A DNA stretch of 64,000 nt from Shewanella japonica. Lineage in GTDB: Bacteria; Pseudomonadota; Gammaproteobacteria; Enterobacterales; Shewanellaceae. Of this stretch, positions 9,376-17,371 are shown piece by piece. The stretch covers positions 293,001-357,000 of the forward strand of contig NZ_CP020472.1 in the NCBI RefSeq assembly GCF_002075795.1. The letters run 5' to 3'. The number at the start of each line of letters is the position of its first letter. Position 1 is the first letter of the stretch. Under the pieces are notes generated by a model. That model was given only the letters and a program-made list of their open reading frames with translations, was not told where the DNA came from and ran no database searches. A program made the position numbers and the translations under genes.

Positions 9376-10962
9376 ATGAAATTACCTTTTCGTCATTTAC
9401 TGTTTCTGGTGATGACTTTTATGTCAATAATCCCCATTACAGCAATTTCATTTTGGTCTGCAAATTCTGCCCTCGAAAACGAATATAAGATGGTCCATGA
9501 CAAGCACTTATTGCTTGCCAATAACATCACCACGGCATTAAATCGATATGCTGTGGATGCCTTAGCCATATTTACTGCGGTGACCAATACCAGCACCAAC
9601 AAAGCTGAATTAGACAATGATATGCAGCTGCTATTGAACTCCATTGATGTCGCATCTATTGCCATGTATCAGCCAAATGGTCAGCGTAAAAGGGTGCTTT
9701 TGGGCTCAGAGCAAGCTCAACCTGAAGACTTAACCAGCGAGCTCAATCCTTTTGAATTAACAGGGCTAGCGCAAGCACGATTTACTCCTGTACATAACCA
9801 AGGTGTCGATGTGCCCACTTTGTATATGATCCGTCAAACCGCAGATGGCAATATTTGGTTAGCTACCTTAAAAGCGACTTATATTGAACAAGTGCAAAAT
9901 GCGGTCATTTTTGGTGAGAAAGGGCATGCTGCTATTGTCGATCAGTTAGGAAATGTATTGGCGCACCCAAATAAACAATGGCAGTCTGAAGCTAAAAACA
10001 TCAGCAAGATCAGTATCGTTCAGCAAATGATGGCGGGAGAGTCTGGCGTGAGCCAGTTTTATTCACCTGCGGTGAAAGCAGATATGATTGCGGGATTTGA
10101 TGTTGTGCCAGCAACAGGTTGGGGCGTGATGATACCGCAGCCATTGACTGAGTTAGATCAACGTGCATTTGATGTGATTAAAGTGACCTTATTGATTGCG
10201 TTTGTTTCGTTATTGGTGTGCTGCGCTATTAGCTGGTGGATTGTTGGTTTAATCACTCGCCCAATTGATATTTTAACGGCTAAAACACGCCTTATTACTG
10301 AAGAGGCTAGCGATACTGTTTCTCGACGTTATCGTGGTTTCCATACTGCTGAATTTGCCAAGTTATTCGATAGTTTTAGACAAATGTCATTAGAAATTCG
10401 TAATGGTCGAGAAGAGCTAGAAATTAGAGTAGCACGCAGAACTGCTGATTTGGCTCAAGCGCAGGCTAAAGCGCTTCATTTAGCTAACCATGACACAGTG
10501 ACTGGGCTTGCCAACCGTGTGGCAATCAGGGAGCAAATAGCGTCGTTATTGCACGAGAGTAAACATTTTTCATTATTGTTTATAGATCTCGACGGTTTCA
10601 AAGCCGTCAATGATCAATACGGCCACAAAGTCGGTGACATCTTATTGAAAACCTTGGCTGACAAGGTCAATAAACATTTGTTCATTGATGATGTATTAGC
10701 TCGATACGGTGGCGATGAGTTTATTGTACTGATGCCAAATATGGATTCTATCGTGGCAGCTGAATGTGCCGCTGAAAAACTACTACAATTATTCAGTGAA
10801 CCATTGATTATTGAGGATAAAGTGATAGCAATTAGCGCCTGTATTGGGCTTGCGCTATCAATAGGGAAAGATAAAGACACGGATAGCTTAATTCATCGTG
10901 CAGATACCGCAATGTATCGTGCAAAACATCAAGGTAAAAATCAAGTTGCGGTGGCAAGTTGA
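9376..10962 (+). CDS. Membrane diguanylate cyclase with Cache and HAMP domains
   Basis: The protein is predicted to make cyclic di-GMP from two GTP in response to an extracytoplasmic signal. The order is TM1 (about 8-28), a Cache-type periplasmic sensor (about 35-265, with the phrase FGEKGHAAIVDQLGNVLAHP), TM2 (about 270-292), HAMP (about 293-345), a short coiled coil, and a GGDEF domain (about 370-525). The active-site motif GGDEF is at about 445-449, preceded by LANHDTVTGLANR and FIDLDGFKAVND. The inhibitory I-site (RxxD five residues before GGDEF) reads FIDD, so product inhibition may be lost. The next gene starts 30 bp downstream and may be cotranscribed. Confidence 0.93.
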   Translation: MKLPFRHLLFLVMTFMSIIPITAISFWSANSALENEYKMVHDKHLLLANNITTALNRYAVDALAIFTAVTNTSTNKAELDNDMQLLLNSIDVASIAMYQPNGQRKRVLLGSEQAQPEDLTSELNPFELTGLAQARFTPVHNQGVDVPTLYMIRQTADGNIWLATLKATYIEQVQNAVIFGEKGHAAIVDQLGNVLAHPNKQWQSEAKNISKISIVQQMMAGESGVSQFYSPAVKADMIAGFDVVPATGWGVMIPQPLTELDQRAFDVIKVTLLIAFVSLLVCCAISWWIVGLITRPIDILTAKTRLITEEASDTVSRRYRGFHTAEFAKLFDSFRQMSLEIRNGREELEIRVARRTADLAQAQAKALHLANHDTVTGLANRVAIREQIASLLHESKHFSLLFIDLDGFKAVNDQYGHKVGDILLKTLADKVNKHLFIDDVLARYGGDEFIVLMPNMDSIVAAECAAEKLLQLFSEPLIIEDKVIAISACIGLALSIGKDKDTDSLIHRADTAMYRAKHQGKNQVAVAS

Positions 10963-10992
10963 TGATGCTTTGTTGTTATTTTTGGAGGGGAT

Positions 10993-11523
10993 ATGCGTAG
11001 TCTCTTTATACCTTATAAGTCTCAGAAGATGGCTTGTTTTTCTAAACGTGAGCAAGGGTTTAGTTTAATTGAGCTTGTCGTCGTGATTATTGTTTTGGGC
11101 ATTTTATCTGTCATTGCTGCGCCGAAATTCATTGACTTAAAACAAGATGCTTACGCAGGTCAAATGCAAGGCGTGTCAGGAGCCATTGGTAGTGCTAAAG
11201 AGCTCGTTCACTCAGCGTGTGTTATCAGCCGAGATTGTGACTCAACTGCGCCAGCAAGTGGCAGCAATACTATTGTTGTTGAAGGTGAACGAATAAGTTT
11301 AGCTTATGGTTATCCAAGAAACACTGAAGCGGGTATAGCGCGAGCAATAAATATTGTTGATGGAGATGACTTTGAACTGACCCGTTACAATATTGGTGGC
11401 CGAAGTGGCTTACGTATCAGGCCTGCTGCAGATTACTCAGTGAATGACTGTGAAATTCGTTACTCAGAGCCTCAAACTGCCATCGAAACCCCACTAATTG
11501 AGAGGGATCTTGCTGGCTGTTAG
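10993..11523 (+). CDS. Type IV pilin-like / pseudopilin protein
   Basis: The prepilin peptidase motif is clear: KREQG|FSLIELVVVIIVLGILSVIAAPKF, with cleavage before Phe and Glu at +5, followed by the hydrophobic helix that anchors the subunit. The leader is unusually long (about 21 residues). The globular part has a CVISRDC disulfide-like pair and a C-terminal pair (NDCEIRY ... LAGC), resembling MshA-type minor pilins. GGAGG precedes the ATG. It stands alone without assembly genes, so it would depend on a pilus or type II secretion machine encoded elsewhere. It lies 30 bp after the diguanylate cyclase and converges with the kynureninase-like gene. Confidence 0.85.
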   Translation: MRSLFIPYKSQKMACFSKREQGFSLIELVVVIIVLGILSVIAAPKFIDLKQDAYAGQMQGVSGAIGSAKELVHSACVISRDCDSTAPASGSNTIVVEGERISLAYGYPRNTEAGIARAINIVDGDDFELTRYNIGGRSGLRIRPAADYSVNDCEIRYSEPQTAIETPLIERDLAGC

Positions 11524-11537
11524 TTTGCTGGTTTTGT

Positions 11538-12674
11538 TTAGTACTCTGCTTGGATTCGATCAATAAAAGTGTGGATGTCATCAGCATCAGTATAAATATG
11601 TGGTGACACTCGTATTCCCATATTACGTGCATCAACGCTGATATTATGCTTTTTAAGCATTGTCATAATATGTTGTTGTCGCGCTCCAAAATCTAAAATG
11701 ACTGTTGCGCTTTGGCGTGAAGCATCTCGCGGTGATACCGTAAAGTCAACAAGGGCCTTAGTGAGTTTTTGGATCATTTGTTGATTGTGCTGGCGCAAAT
11801 GCTCAATGCCGATACGGTGGAAATATTGCAGACTATTTGTCGCAATAGCGTATGGCGCAATCGAAGGCGTTCCTCCCCAAAACCGCAGTGCACTCGGGTG
11901 ATAACTAAAGTGATGGATATCAAACTCGAAAGGGTTTTCATGGGAAAACCAGCCGACATCTTGCGGGCGACAATTTTCTAATTGCCACGGGTTAATCCAT
12001 AAGTAAGCAGCGCCCGGGCCTGAGCATAACCACTTAACACTAGAGCCAATCATAAAATCTGGGTTCAGTTCGCTTAGGTTAATGGGAATGATCCCTGCTG
12101 ACTGAGCGACGTCAATTAAACTCAGGCAACCTTGCAGCTTTGCGTGGTTAATTATATGGCGAATTGGTGCCTGTTGGCCAGTATTGGAATAAACATGACT
12201 AATAAAAACTAAGTCTACATCCTCGTTGATATGCGACTGCCACACGGCTTCATTGGTGATATCTAGCTGTTTAGGAATAAAACGAATTTCACAGTCTGGT
12301 ATTGCTTTTTTTATTGCAAATCCCATACTCGGAAAGTCAATTTCACTCATTAAAATGACGCTATTACGACGTTGCAATCGAGGAATGGACATCACTAGCT
12401 TAGTGAGTCCACTTGACAAGTTTACCTGGGGGCAAAACGCATCGGCTTGGTGATGAAATAGTCTAGCTAGGGCGTGTTGAAAATCGGTTATTATTGCAAG
12501 CCATTGCTGCCAAGGCTCAATATTGCTTTGTTGCCACGGCGCCCAGAACGCTTCCCCGAAGGCTTGTTGGGCACTAATAAGCGGCCTGCCCACCGAATGG
12601 CTGAGCAAATATGTGCCATCGGCTAAACAAAAGTCCTGTTTCAACGTGTCGCTCATGCTTTGTGATTGATTCAT
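11538..12674 (-). CDS. Kynureninase-like PLP enzyme (aminotransferase class V fold)
   Basis: The 378-residue protein is a fold-type I PLP enzyme. SSVKWLCSGPGAAYLWI carries the Schiff-base lysine (K214) in a setting very like kynureninase (xxxKYLNGGPG). LIDVAQSAG (Asp188) contacts the pyridine nitrogen of PLP, and LVFISHVYSNTGQ is the usual strand before it. It therefore most likely cleaves or rearranges a kynurenine- or cysteine-like substrate; the true reaction is unproven. Its ATG overlaps the stop of the upstream PrnB-like gene by 4 bp (ATGA), so the two are translationally coupled and probably act on the same pathway. Divergent Lrp/AsnC control is likely. Confidence 0.8.
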   Translation of the reverse strand: MNQSQSMSDTLKQDFCLADGTYLLSHSVGRPLISAQQAFGEAFWAPWQQSNIEPWQQWLAIITDFQHALARLFHHQADAFCPQVNLSSGLTKLVMSIPRLQRRNSVILMSEIDFPSMGFAIKKAIPDCEIRFIPKQLDITNEAVWQSHINEDVDLVFISHVYSNTGQQAPIRHIINHAKLQGCLSLIDVAQSAGIIPINLSELNPDFMIGSSVKWLCSGPGAAYLWINPWQLENCRPQDVGWFSHENPFEFDIHHFSYHPSALRFWGGTPSIAPYAIATNSLQYFHRIGIEHLRQHNQQMIQKLTKALVDFTVSPRDASRQSATVILDFGARQQHIMTMLKKHNISVDARNMGIRVSPHIYTDADDIHTFIDRIQAEY

Positions 12675-13858
12675 TTTAAGCTGGCCTGTAATGTTTTTAT
12701 ATCGTCAAAACGAGTGTGTATATCATCACGTTTGTTTGCTGCACGGCGGTCTCGAAGCTTCTCTAGCGCTGCAATCAATACTGGCAATGGCGGACCACTG
12801 GCGGTGACTTTTGCCATATGTTGTTGTGCCATGTCGGTAGATGGCTGGCTAATATACTTACTTACAAGTTGGTCGTGATGCTGAATGGCGCCTTGACCAT
12901 GGCGTTGGCATACCACAAGAAATTGTTGCAGATTTTTTTGATACCAAGCTTGTTGACTGGCTGAACGTTGAAGTAAGAAGTCATCCATGATGCTTTGACG
13001 GCGCATACAGTCGCGTAAAATCCGCTGATCCTCAGGCATCATGTATAAAAATTTATCGACTAAAAGTTGAGAGTAAGATTGGTCGTTGGCAGCACATAGC
13101 CCTAGCTGTAAATCAATCACATTGATACCCGCAAAGTCACCCGCATTGGCGCCACGATAAACCTGTGAACCTACTCGATAGGGTTTGTAATAAGGTCTAA
13201 CACAATAGAAAAATCGGTCTGCATCTAATTTATTGAATAAGCGGCTACTTGAATCTATAACTTCAGATAATGCCTGTTCTGCGACGGTTAATAGGTCGAA
13301 GCAAATCGGGTGGGAAATACCTAAAGGTTGGATTTTTAGTAGGGCATCAGCTGCCCGTTTATATGCCAAAATCCCTTTGGTGTTGTAGTCGACAAATATC
13401 TGCTCGTCTTCGAGGCTGGTAAAGCGTTTATATGTGCCATTAAGTGCACGGTTGTGGGTGGTTAAATGTGCGGTTGCGAATCTGGGCGTGACACCAATAG
13501 AGGCGCCAATATGCATCGCTAATGCCGATGCTTGTTTCAGAGGCGAGTAGGTTTCTCTGGAGGGCTCTGTAATTTCATGGCGACGACAAGCTGCCATAAA
13601 TAATCCCACATTACCGAGCAAATCGAAGGCACTGTCAAATCCTTGATCGGTATTGCCTTCCTCCAATAAATGACTGATTAAGTCATTACCTTGAGTGAGT
13701 AACACTTGTTTTATGTCATCGCCAATACCTTCGACATTGTTTTTATCAGCTTGCTCAAAATAGGCCTGCTCAAGCTGATCATTTAACGCCACAAATCGAT
13801 GACGGATCCATTCATCAAAAGCTTGGGTATGGCGGGTCGGTGTTTTCATCGATGACAC
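12671..13858 (-). CDS. PrnB-like protein (DUF1864; indoleamine/tryptophan dioxygenase superfamily)
   Basis: The 395-residue protein resembles monodechloroaminopyrrolnitrin synthase PrnB, a haem protein of the IDO/TDO superfamily that rearranges (chloro)tryptophan. The characteristic block is FYCVRPYYKPYRVGSQVYRG followed by ANAGDFAGINVIDLQLGL. It is mostly helical, as expected, with no signal peptide. The neighbour is a kynureninase-like enzyme coupled by a 4-bp overlap, which fits a route acting on tryptophan or another indole. No halogenase or other pyrrolnitrin genes are nearby, so antibiotic synthesis is not implied. The family call rests on recognition of the block and not on a search. 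Confidence 0.7.
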   Translation of the reverse strand: MSSMKTPTRHTQAFDEWIRHRFVALNDQLEQAYFEQADKNNVEGIGDDIKQVLLTQGNDLISHLLEEGNTDQGFDSAFDLLGNVGLFMAACRRHEITEPSRETYSPLKQASALAMHIGASIGVTPRFATAHLTTHNRALNGTYKRFTSLEDEQIFVDYNTKGILAYKRAADALLKIQPLGISHPICFDLLTVAEQALSEVIDSSSRLFNKLDADRFFYCVRPYYKPYRVGSQVYRGANAGDFAGINVIDLQLGLCAANDQSYSQLLVDKFLYMMPEDQRILRDCMRRQSIMDDFLLQRSASQQAWYQKNLQQFLVVCQRHGQGAIQHHDQLVSKYISQPSTDMAQQHMAKVTASGPPLPVLIAALEKLRDRRAANKRDDIHTRFDDIKTLQASLK

Positions 13859-13983
13859 TCTTATGCTGGTATAGGTTTAATGCAATGGGATCTAGGCTAG
13901 CATTATGCCGAGGGGGAAATTCACCAAATTGAGTGGCTAAAAATTCATCTTTGCGCAGGAATTAACTCAAAAATGTGATAATT

Positions 13984-14000
13984 TGAGTGAAATTCACTCA
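13984..14000. promoter_or_regulatory. Palindromic operator, probably for the adjacent Lrp/AsnC regulator
   Basis: TGAGTGAAATTCACTCA is a 17-bp dyad placed 22 bp before the regulator start, in the divergent gap. Related half-sites (AATTCACC, AATTGAGTG, AACTCA, ATTTGAGTG) recur at about 13917-13990. Arrays of such sites are typical of Lrp/AsnC autoregulation and control of divergent enzyme genes. Binding is inferred. Confidence 0.6.
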
Positions 14001-14022
14001 TTTTTAAGCTGGGTTACTTACG

Positions 14023-14475
14023 ATGGACAAAAAGGATCGACAATTACTCAATGTGCTACAGCATCAAGGTCGTATTGCGATATCTGAGTTAGCTAACCAG
14101 CTAAATATGTCAGACACTCCCTGTTTACGGCGAGTGAAAAAACTCGAACAGCAGGGCGTCATTATTGGGTATGGTGCCCTCTTAGAACCTAAAAAGTTGG
14201 ATTTAAATGTCGTGGTATACGCTTTTATTCTATTAAAAGAAAATTCTGATAATTCGGCGCGCTTGTTTGAGTCTACTGTTGCTCAATTGCCACAAGTTAT
14301 GGCGTGTTCTGTGGTGACAGGAGCACATGATTATCTATTAAAAATTGTGGCAGCCGATTTATTGAGTTATGAGCAATTTGTGAAGTCAGCTTTAGGGAGC
14401 ATTGATTGTGTTGCTGGGATTGAATCGACTGTGGTGCTTAAACAAAACTTCAGTCGTACTGTGTTACCCATCTAA
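14023..14475 (+). CDS. Lrp/AsnC-family transcriptional regulator
   Basis: The 150-residue protein has the N-terminal helix-turn-helix (DRQLLNVLQHQGRIAISELANQLNMSDTPCLRRVKKLEQQGVI) and a C-terminal RAM ligand-binding domain (VVTGAHDYLLKIVAADLLSYEQFV). It is the normal size for the family. It diverges from the PrnB-like/kynureninase-like pair across a gap full of TGAGTGAA-type half-sites. The simplest reading is a local amino-acid-responsive regulator of that pair, probably sensing tryptophan or a derivative (inference). It is not global Lrp. Confidence 0.92.
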   Translation: MDKKDRQLLNVLQHQGRIAISELANQLNMSDTPCLRRVKKLEQQGVIIGYGALLEPKKLDLNVVVYAFILLKENSDNSARLFESTVAQLPQVMACSVVTGAHDYLLKIVAADLLSYEQFVKSALGSIDCVAGIESTVVLKQNFSRTVLPI

Positions 14476-14653
14476 CCTTTGAAAAGGCTGTAGAACATAG
14501 GGTGAAATTAAGAGATTGCAGTCTTAAGTTGATGTAATACTGTTAGTTTATACGATAGGCTAGGTGCAATATTGCCTCTGGGTTTTTAGTGAACACTTAA
14601 TATCATTTACTGGGTGGTTGCAAATGATAGACGTTATTGGAAATGGACTTTGA

Positions 14654-15598
14654 ATGAAAAGCGTTAACTTTGCTTGGCTTATTTTAATAGCATTATTGCT
14701 TATGAGTGGATCTATTCAGGCTAATGTATTTAATACTCAAATTAGTATCCAATGTAATCATTGTCGTACAGATGCCGATTTTCACCATGCGGCGCTTAAT
14801 GCTTTACAAGATAGAGAGCAAAAACAGATTGATGTTGTCAACTTTAGTCACTTTGAGGTGCGACGTTTTGATGTCAAAAAGCTTGAAGTGGAAGTATGTA
14901 GTGATTACCGCCGCTCGGCAACAAAGGGGTATTGTGAGCTCTCCGATTACTCCACGATAAAGCGCCTGACATTGCCACACATTGTGCGTGAGCAATACAT
15001 TGTATTGGCGGAATATCTACTACAACACGATTTCTTTAGCCCGTTTAATATTCAGGTTGATCCAAACCTAGTCGCTTCAGCTTGGACCTTGTTACAAGAT
15101 AAATACCAAGCACAGGTCGTTAAAATGTGGCAGCAAGATGCTTCATTTACGTCACTTTATCAGCGCTGGCAGGCCGGTAAATTCATGACGAATCAAATGG
15201 GGTTTACCTTTAAGCATCTGTCGCCCAATATGGTGTTTCATTTTGCTGATCAATCTCGGTTTGATGCGATTATTGATATACAGGCGATAAATGCGACAGG
15301 GGGTGATGAAGCTGCTATTACCGCTGCTGAGGTTACCCGCTTAGGTGTTGATAATATACTTAATGTTGAGTTTACCTATTTAAATGATAGGCATGCTAAC
15401 CACCTAGATGCCACACAGGCTGAGCCATTAAATGATGGTGACTTGTGGTCCTTTCGCTCTGTCGATGATGCAGACTTTATTGCGATGAAACAAAAAGCAG
15501 CGCAATTGAGTTTACAGGTTTTACAGCAAGATACTGCCACAGGTATTAAGGTTAATTTATCAGCCTGTAAAGCAGACTCTCGACCTTGTAATCAATAA
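14654..15598 (+). CDS. Exported protein of unknown function
   Basis: The 314-residue protein starts with a signal peptide (about residues 1-23, cleaved near SIQA|NVF) and is expected in the periplasm. Mature residues include a CNHC pair early and CSDY/GYC cysteines near residue 80, then CKADSRPC at the end, so disulfides or a metal site are possible. The middle is helical (VDPNLVASAWTLLQDKYQ) with a beta-rich part after residue 175. I do not recognise a family. The stop is 8 bp from the stop of the converging small membrane protein. An upstream gap of 178 bp should hold its promoter. Confidence 0.65.
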   Translation: MKSVNFAWLILIALLLMSGSIQANVFNTQISIQCNHCRTDADFHHAALNALQDREQKQIDVVNFSHFEVRRFDVKKLEVEVCSDYRRSATKGYCELSDYSTIKRLTLPHIVREQYIVLAEYLLQHDFFSPFNIQVDPNLVASAWTLLQDKYQAQVVKMWQQDASFTSLYQRWQAGKFMTNQMGFTFKHLSPNMVFHFADQSRFDAIIDIQAINATGGDEAAITAAEVTRLGVDNILNVEFTYLNDRHANHLDATQAEPLNDGDLWSFRSVDDADFIAMKQKAAQLSLQVLQQDTATGIKVNLSACKADSRPCNQ

Positions 15599-15606
15599 CG
15601 AACGAT

Positions 15607-15888
15607 TTAAAAAATAAAGAATAATAACAATAAAAATGACAGTAAGCCGCCACAAATCACCGGATAAATAATATAACCATCCGTGGTGCGTTTAGCTCTT
15701 TTGGTACAAAGCTTACCGAGAATTAAATTAAAACCCAGAAGCAATGCTAAGGTTAACAGCCCTTGGCGAAAAGTCATTTTACTGATTGTTGAGGTCGTAT
15801 AAATCAGTAAAAACCATTCCAACAATATTAGATAAAGAAAGAGCTTTTGTAAGCCATCAGGTCCTTTTCTTCTATCTCTGGCGCGCAT
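15607..15888 (-). CDS. Small membrane protein, unknown function
   Basis: The product is 93 residues, with a basic N-terminus (MRARDRRKGPDG) and three hydrophobic segments (about 15-34, 42-59 and 73-93). It ends in a very hydrophobic run (LLSFLLLLFFIF). No family is recognised. It is the last gene before the flagellar island on its left side and reads in the same direction as the motor operon, 57 bp downstream of the PilZ gene. It could be a read-through member of that operon, but nothing in it suggests a flagellar role. Confidence 0.6.
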   Translation of the reverse strand: MRARDRRKGPDGLQKLFLYLILLEWFLLIYTTSTISKMTFRQGLLTLALLLGFNLILGKLCTKRAKRTTDGYIIYPVICGGLLSFLLLLFFIF

Positions 15889-15944
15889 AATTCTCTCCCT
15901 ATCGTTTACGACAGAAACATTAGTGATTCAGTGGTTTACGGTCG

Positions 15945-16370
15945 TTACGCTTTGGCGTTATTGATATACACCAAGAGTTTGTTGATGTCGTCTGGCTTTG
16001 ATTTCCACTTGCCGCCAATAAAGTTTAATCTTTGGTTAATTGGATACTGTCGCATAATGGTAAATTCAAATAAGGATTGCTCCACTTCGAACCAAATCGA
16101 TTGATTTAGCTCAAGCTGAAGAGGAGTGATTAATCCTACTCCGCCTAAGCTAATATCCTTGATATTGGCAATCCCTAACTCTTGAGTGATAAACCAGATT
16201 TTTTGATGTAACTTTACGCTGATCCCATCGCAAGCTTGTGCGAGCTCTTCATTGGACTCTCTTAGACTGTGTCTAATATGATCTCGGTTATCTGTGACAA
16301 CAGGTGCTGTGGTCTCATCGCGTTGCTCTCGCTCAATAAATTCCGTCACCTGCTCTTGATCTGTATTCAT
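15945..16370 (-). CDS. PilZ-domain protein coupled to the lateral motor genes
   Basis: The 141-residue protein has the PilZ c-di-GMP signatures: an arginine motif RxxxR (R29-R33 or R33-R37) and DISLGG at residues 72-77 (D/NxSxxG), followed by the beta-barrel core (WFEVEQSLFEFTIMRQYP). It lacks the N-terminal YcgR flagellar domain in any obvious form. Its start overlaps the stop of lafU by one base (TAATG), so it is the last gene of the motor operon. By analogy with YcgR/FlgZ it could slow or stop the lateral motor at high c-di-GMP; this is inferred from position and motif. Two GGDEF genes flank the island. Confidence 0.8.
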   Translation of the reverse strand: MNTDQEQVTEFIEREQRDETTAPVVTDNRDHIRHSLRESNEELAQACDGISVKLHQKIWFITQELGIANIKDISLGGVGLITPLQLELNQSIWFEVEQSLFEFTIMRQYPINQRLNFIGGKWKSKPDDINKLLVYINNAKA

Positions 16371-17371
16371 TAGTTTGGATACCGTGTTCTTGGCATGTTT
16401 TGTTCGGCAGCTTTGATTGCTGAATCAACTTTAAGATTAATATCTTGATTATCTTTACTGTGGCGGCTTTGTAGCCCTGTCATCATCCTCAGGCTCTCTT
16501 CGGCCTCTTGGGTTAATACCAGTAGCTCAATGCGCCTGTTTGCCGCCGCTGCAGGTTCGTCTGGAACATAAGGCGACTGATCTGCCATACCTGTAACTTG
16601 TACGACTTGCTTATAGTCAACACCACCGGCCTCAAGAATACGTCTAGCAAGTAATGCACGTTGGCTCGACAGTTCCCAATTGGTGAATGTACTACCGGCA
16701 AATGGCAATGAGTCGGTATGGCCAGAAATACTCAAACCGTTATTGATTTGCCCTAGTAGTTCACTCAAAGCCAGTAGTAAATCTTCAAAGTAAGGTTGGA
16801 TAGTGGCACTGCCACGGGTAAACATGAATTGCTCAACATTGTCGTGAACAAGAATTCGAATCCCTTGAGGCACTATTTGTAAGTTCACATTAGCGCTCAT
16901 ATCGACATTGGCAATAATCTTGTCTATTTCGCGCGCCAACAACTCTAATTGTGCTTGGGTTTCAAACTCACCAGGTAAGATTGAGTTCAGCTCATTACCT
17001 TTGCCTGACGGAGAGCTTTGTTCACCTAGAGCGTGACGCTTATCGATAGCGATATCATTCTTACCTTGTCCTGCTGACGGCACGATAGAGGTTTCGATAC
17101 TCATGCCGCCTTCTAAATCGATAATGGACGATGAGTTGCTTAAATCAAACGGGTTTATTGGGCCCGATGAGAACATGTCGCCTTTGAGGTATTGCACGAT
17201 TAAGGTGCGTTCTCGTTGATCGGCCACTTGCATGATCCACAACACCATAAACAATGCCATCATGGCCAAGGTAAAGTCGGCAAAGGCCACCTTCCAAGCG
17301 CCGCCATGAGCGGCATGTTTTTTCTTACGCTTTTTCCGGCTAATGATCACCGGTTCGGGTTGAATTGCCAT
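16370..17371 (-). CDS. lafU: Lateral flagellar stator protein LafU (MotB family)
   Basis: MotB-type stator subunit that anchors the torque-generating complex to peptidoglycan. After a basic cytoplasmic start there is one transmembrane helix, WKVAFADFTLAMMALFMVLWIM, with the proton-carrying Asp at residue 32. A plug/linker follows, then an OmpA-like peptidoglycan-binding domain with SGHTDSLPFAG and NWELSSQRALLARRILEAGG. The 333-residue length fits the family. Position after lafT, with a 1-bp overlap, matches the lateral motor pair of Vibrio, which is proton-driven. The ion preference here is inferred from that family. Confidence 0.92.
   Translation of the reverse strand: MAIQPEPVIISRKKRKKKHAAHGGAWKVAFADFTLAMMALFMVLWIMQVADQRERTLIVQYLKGDMFSSGPINPFDLSNSSSIIDLEGGMSIETSIVPSAGQGKNDIAIDKRHALGEQSSPSGKGNELNSILPGEFETQAQLELLAREIDKIIANVDMSANVNLQIVPQGIRILVHDNVEQFMFTRGSATIQPYFEDLLLALSELLGQINNGLSISGHTDSLPFAGSTFTNWELSSQRALLARRILEAGGVDYKQVVQVTGMADQSPYVPDEPAAAANRRIELLVLTQEAEESLRMMTGLQSRHSKDNQDINLKVDSAIKAAEQNMPRTRYPN

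Noticed and set aside
16513-16701. Small ORF overlapping lafU on the same strand in another frame
   Set aside because: It lies within the conserved OmpA-like region of lafU and has no independent start signal.
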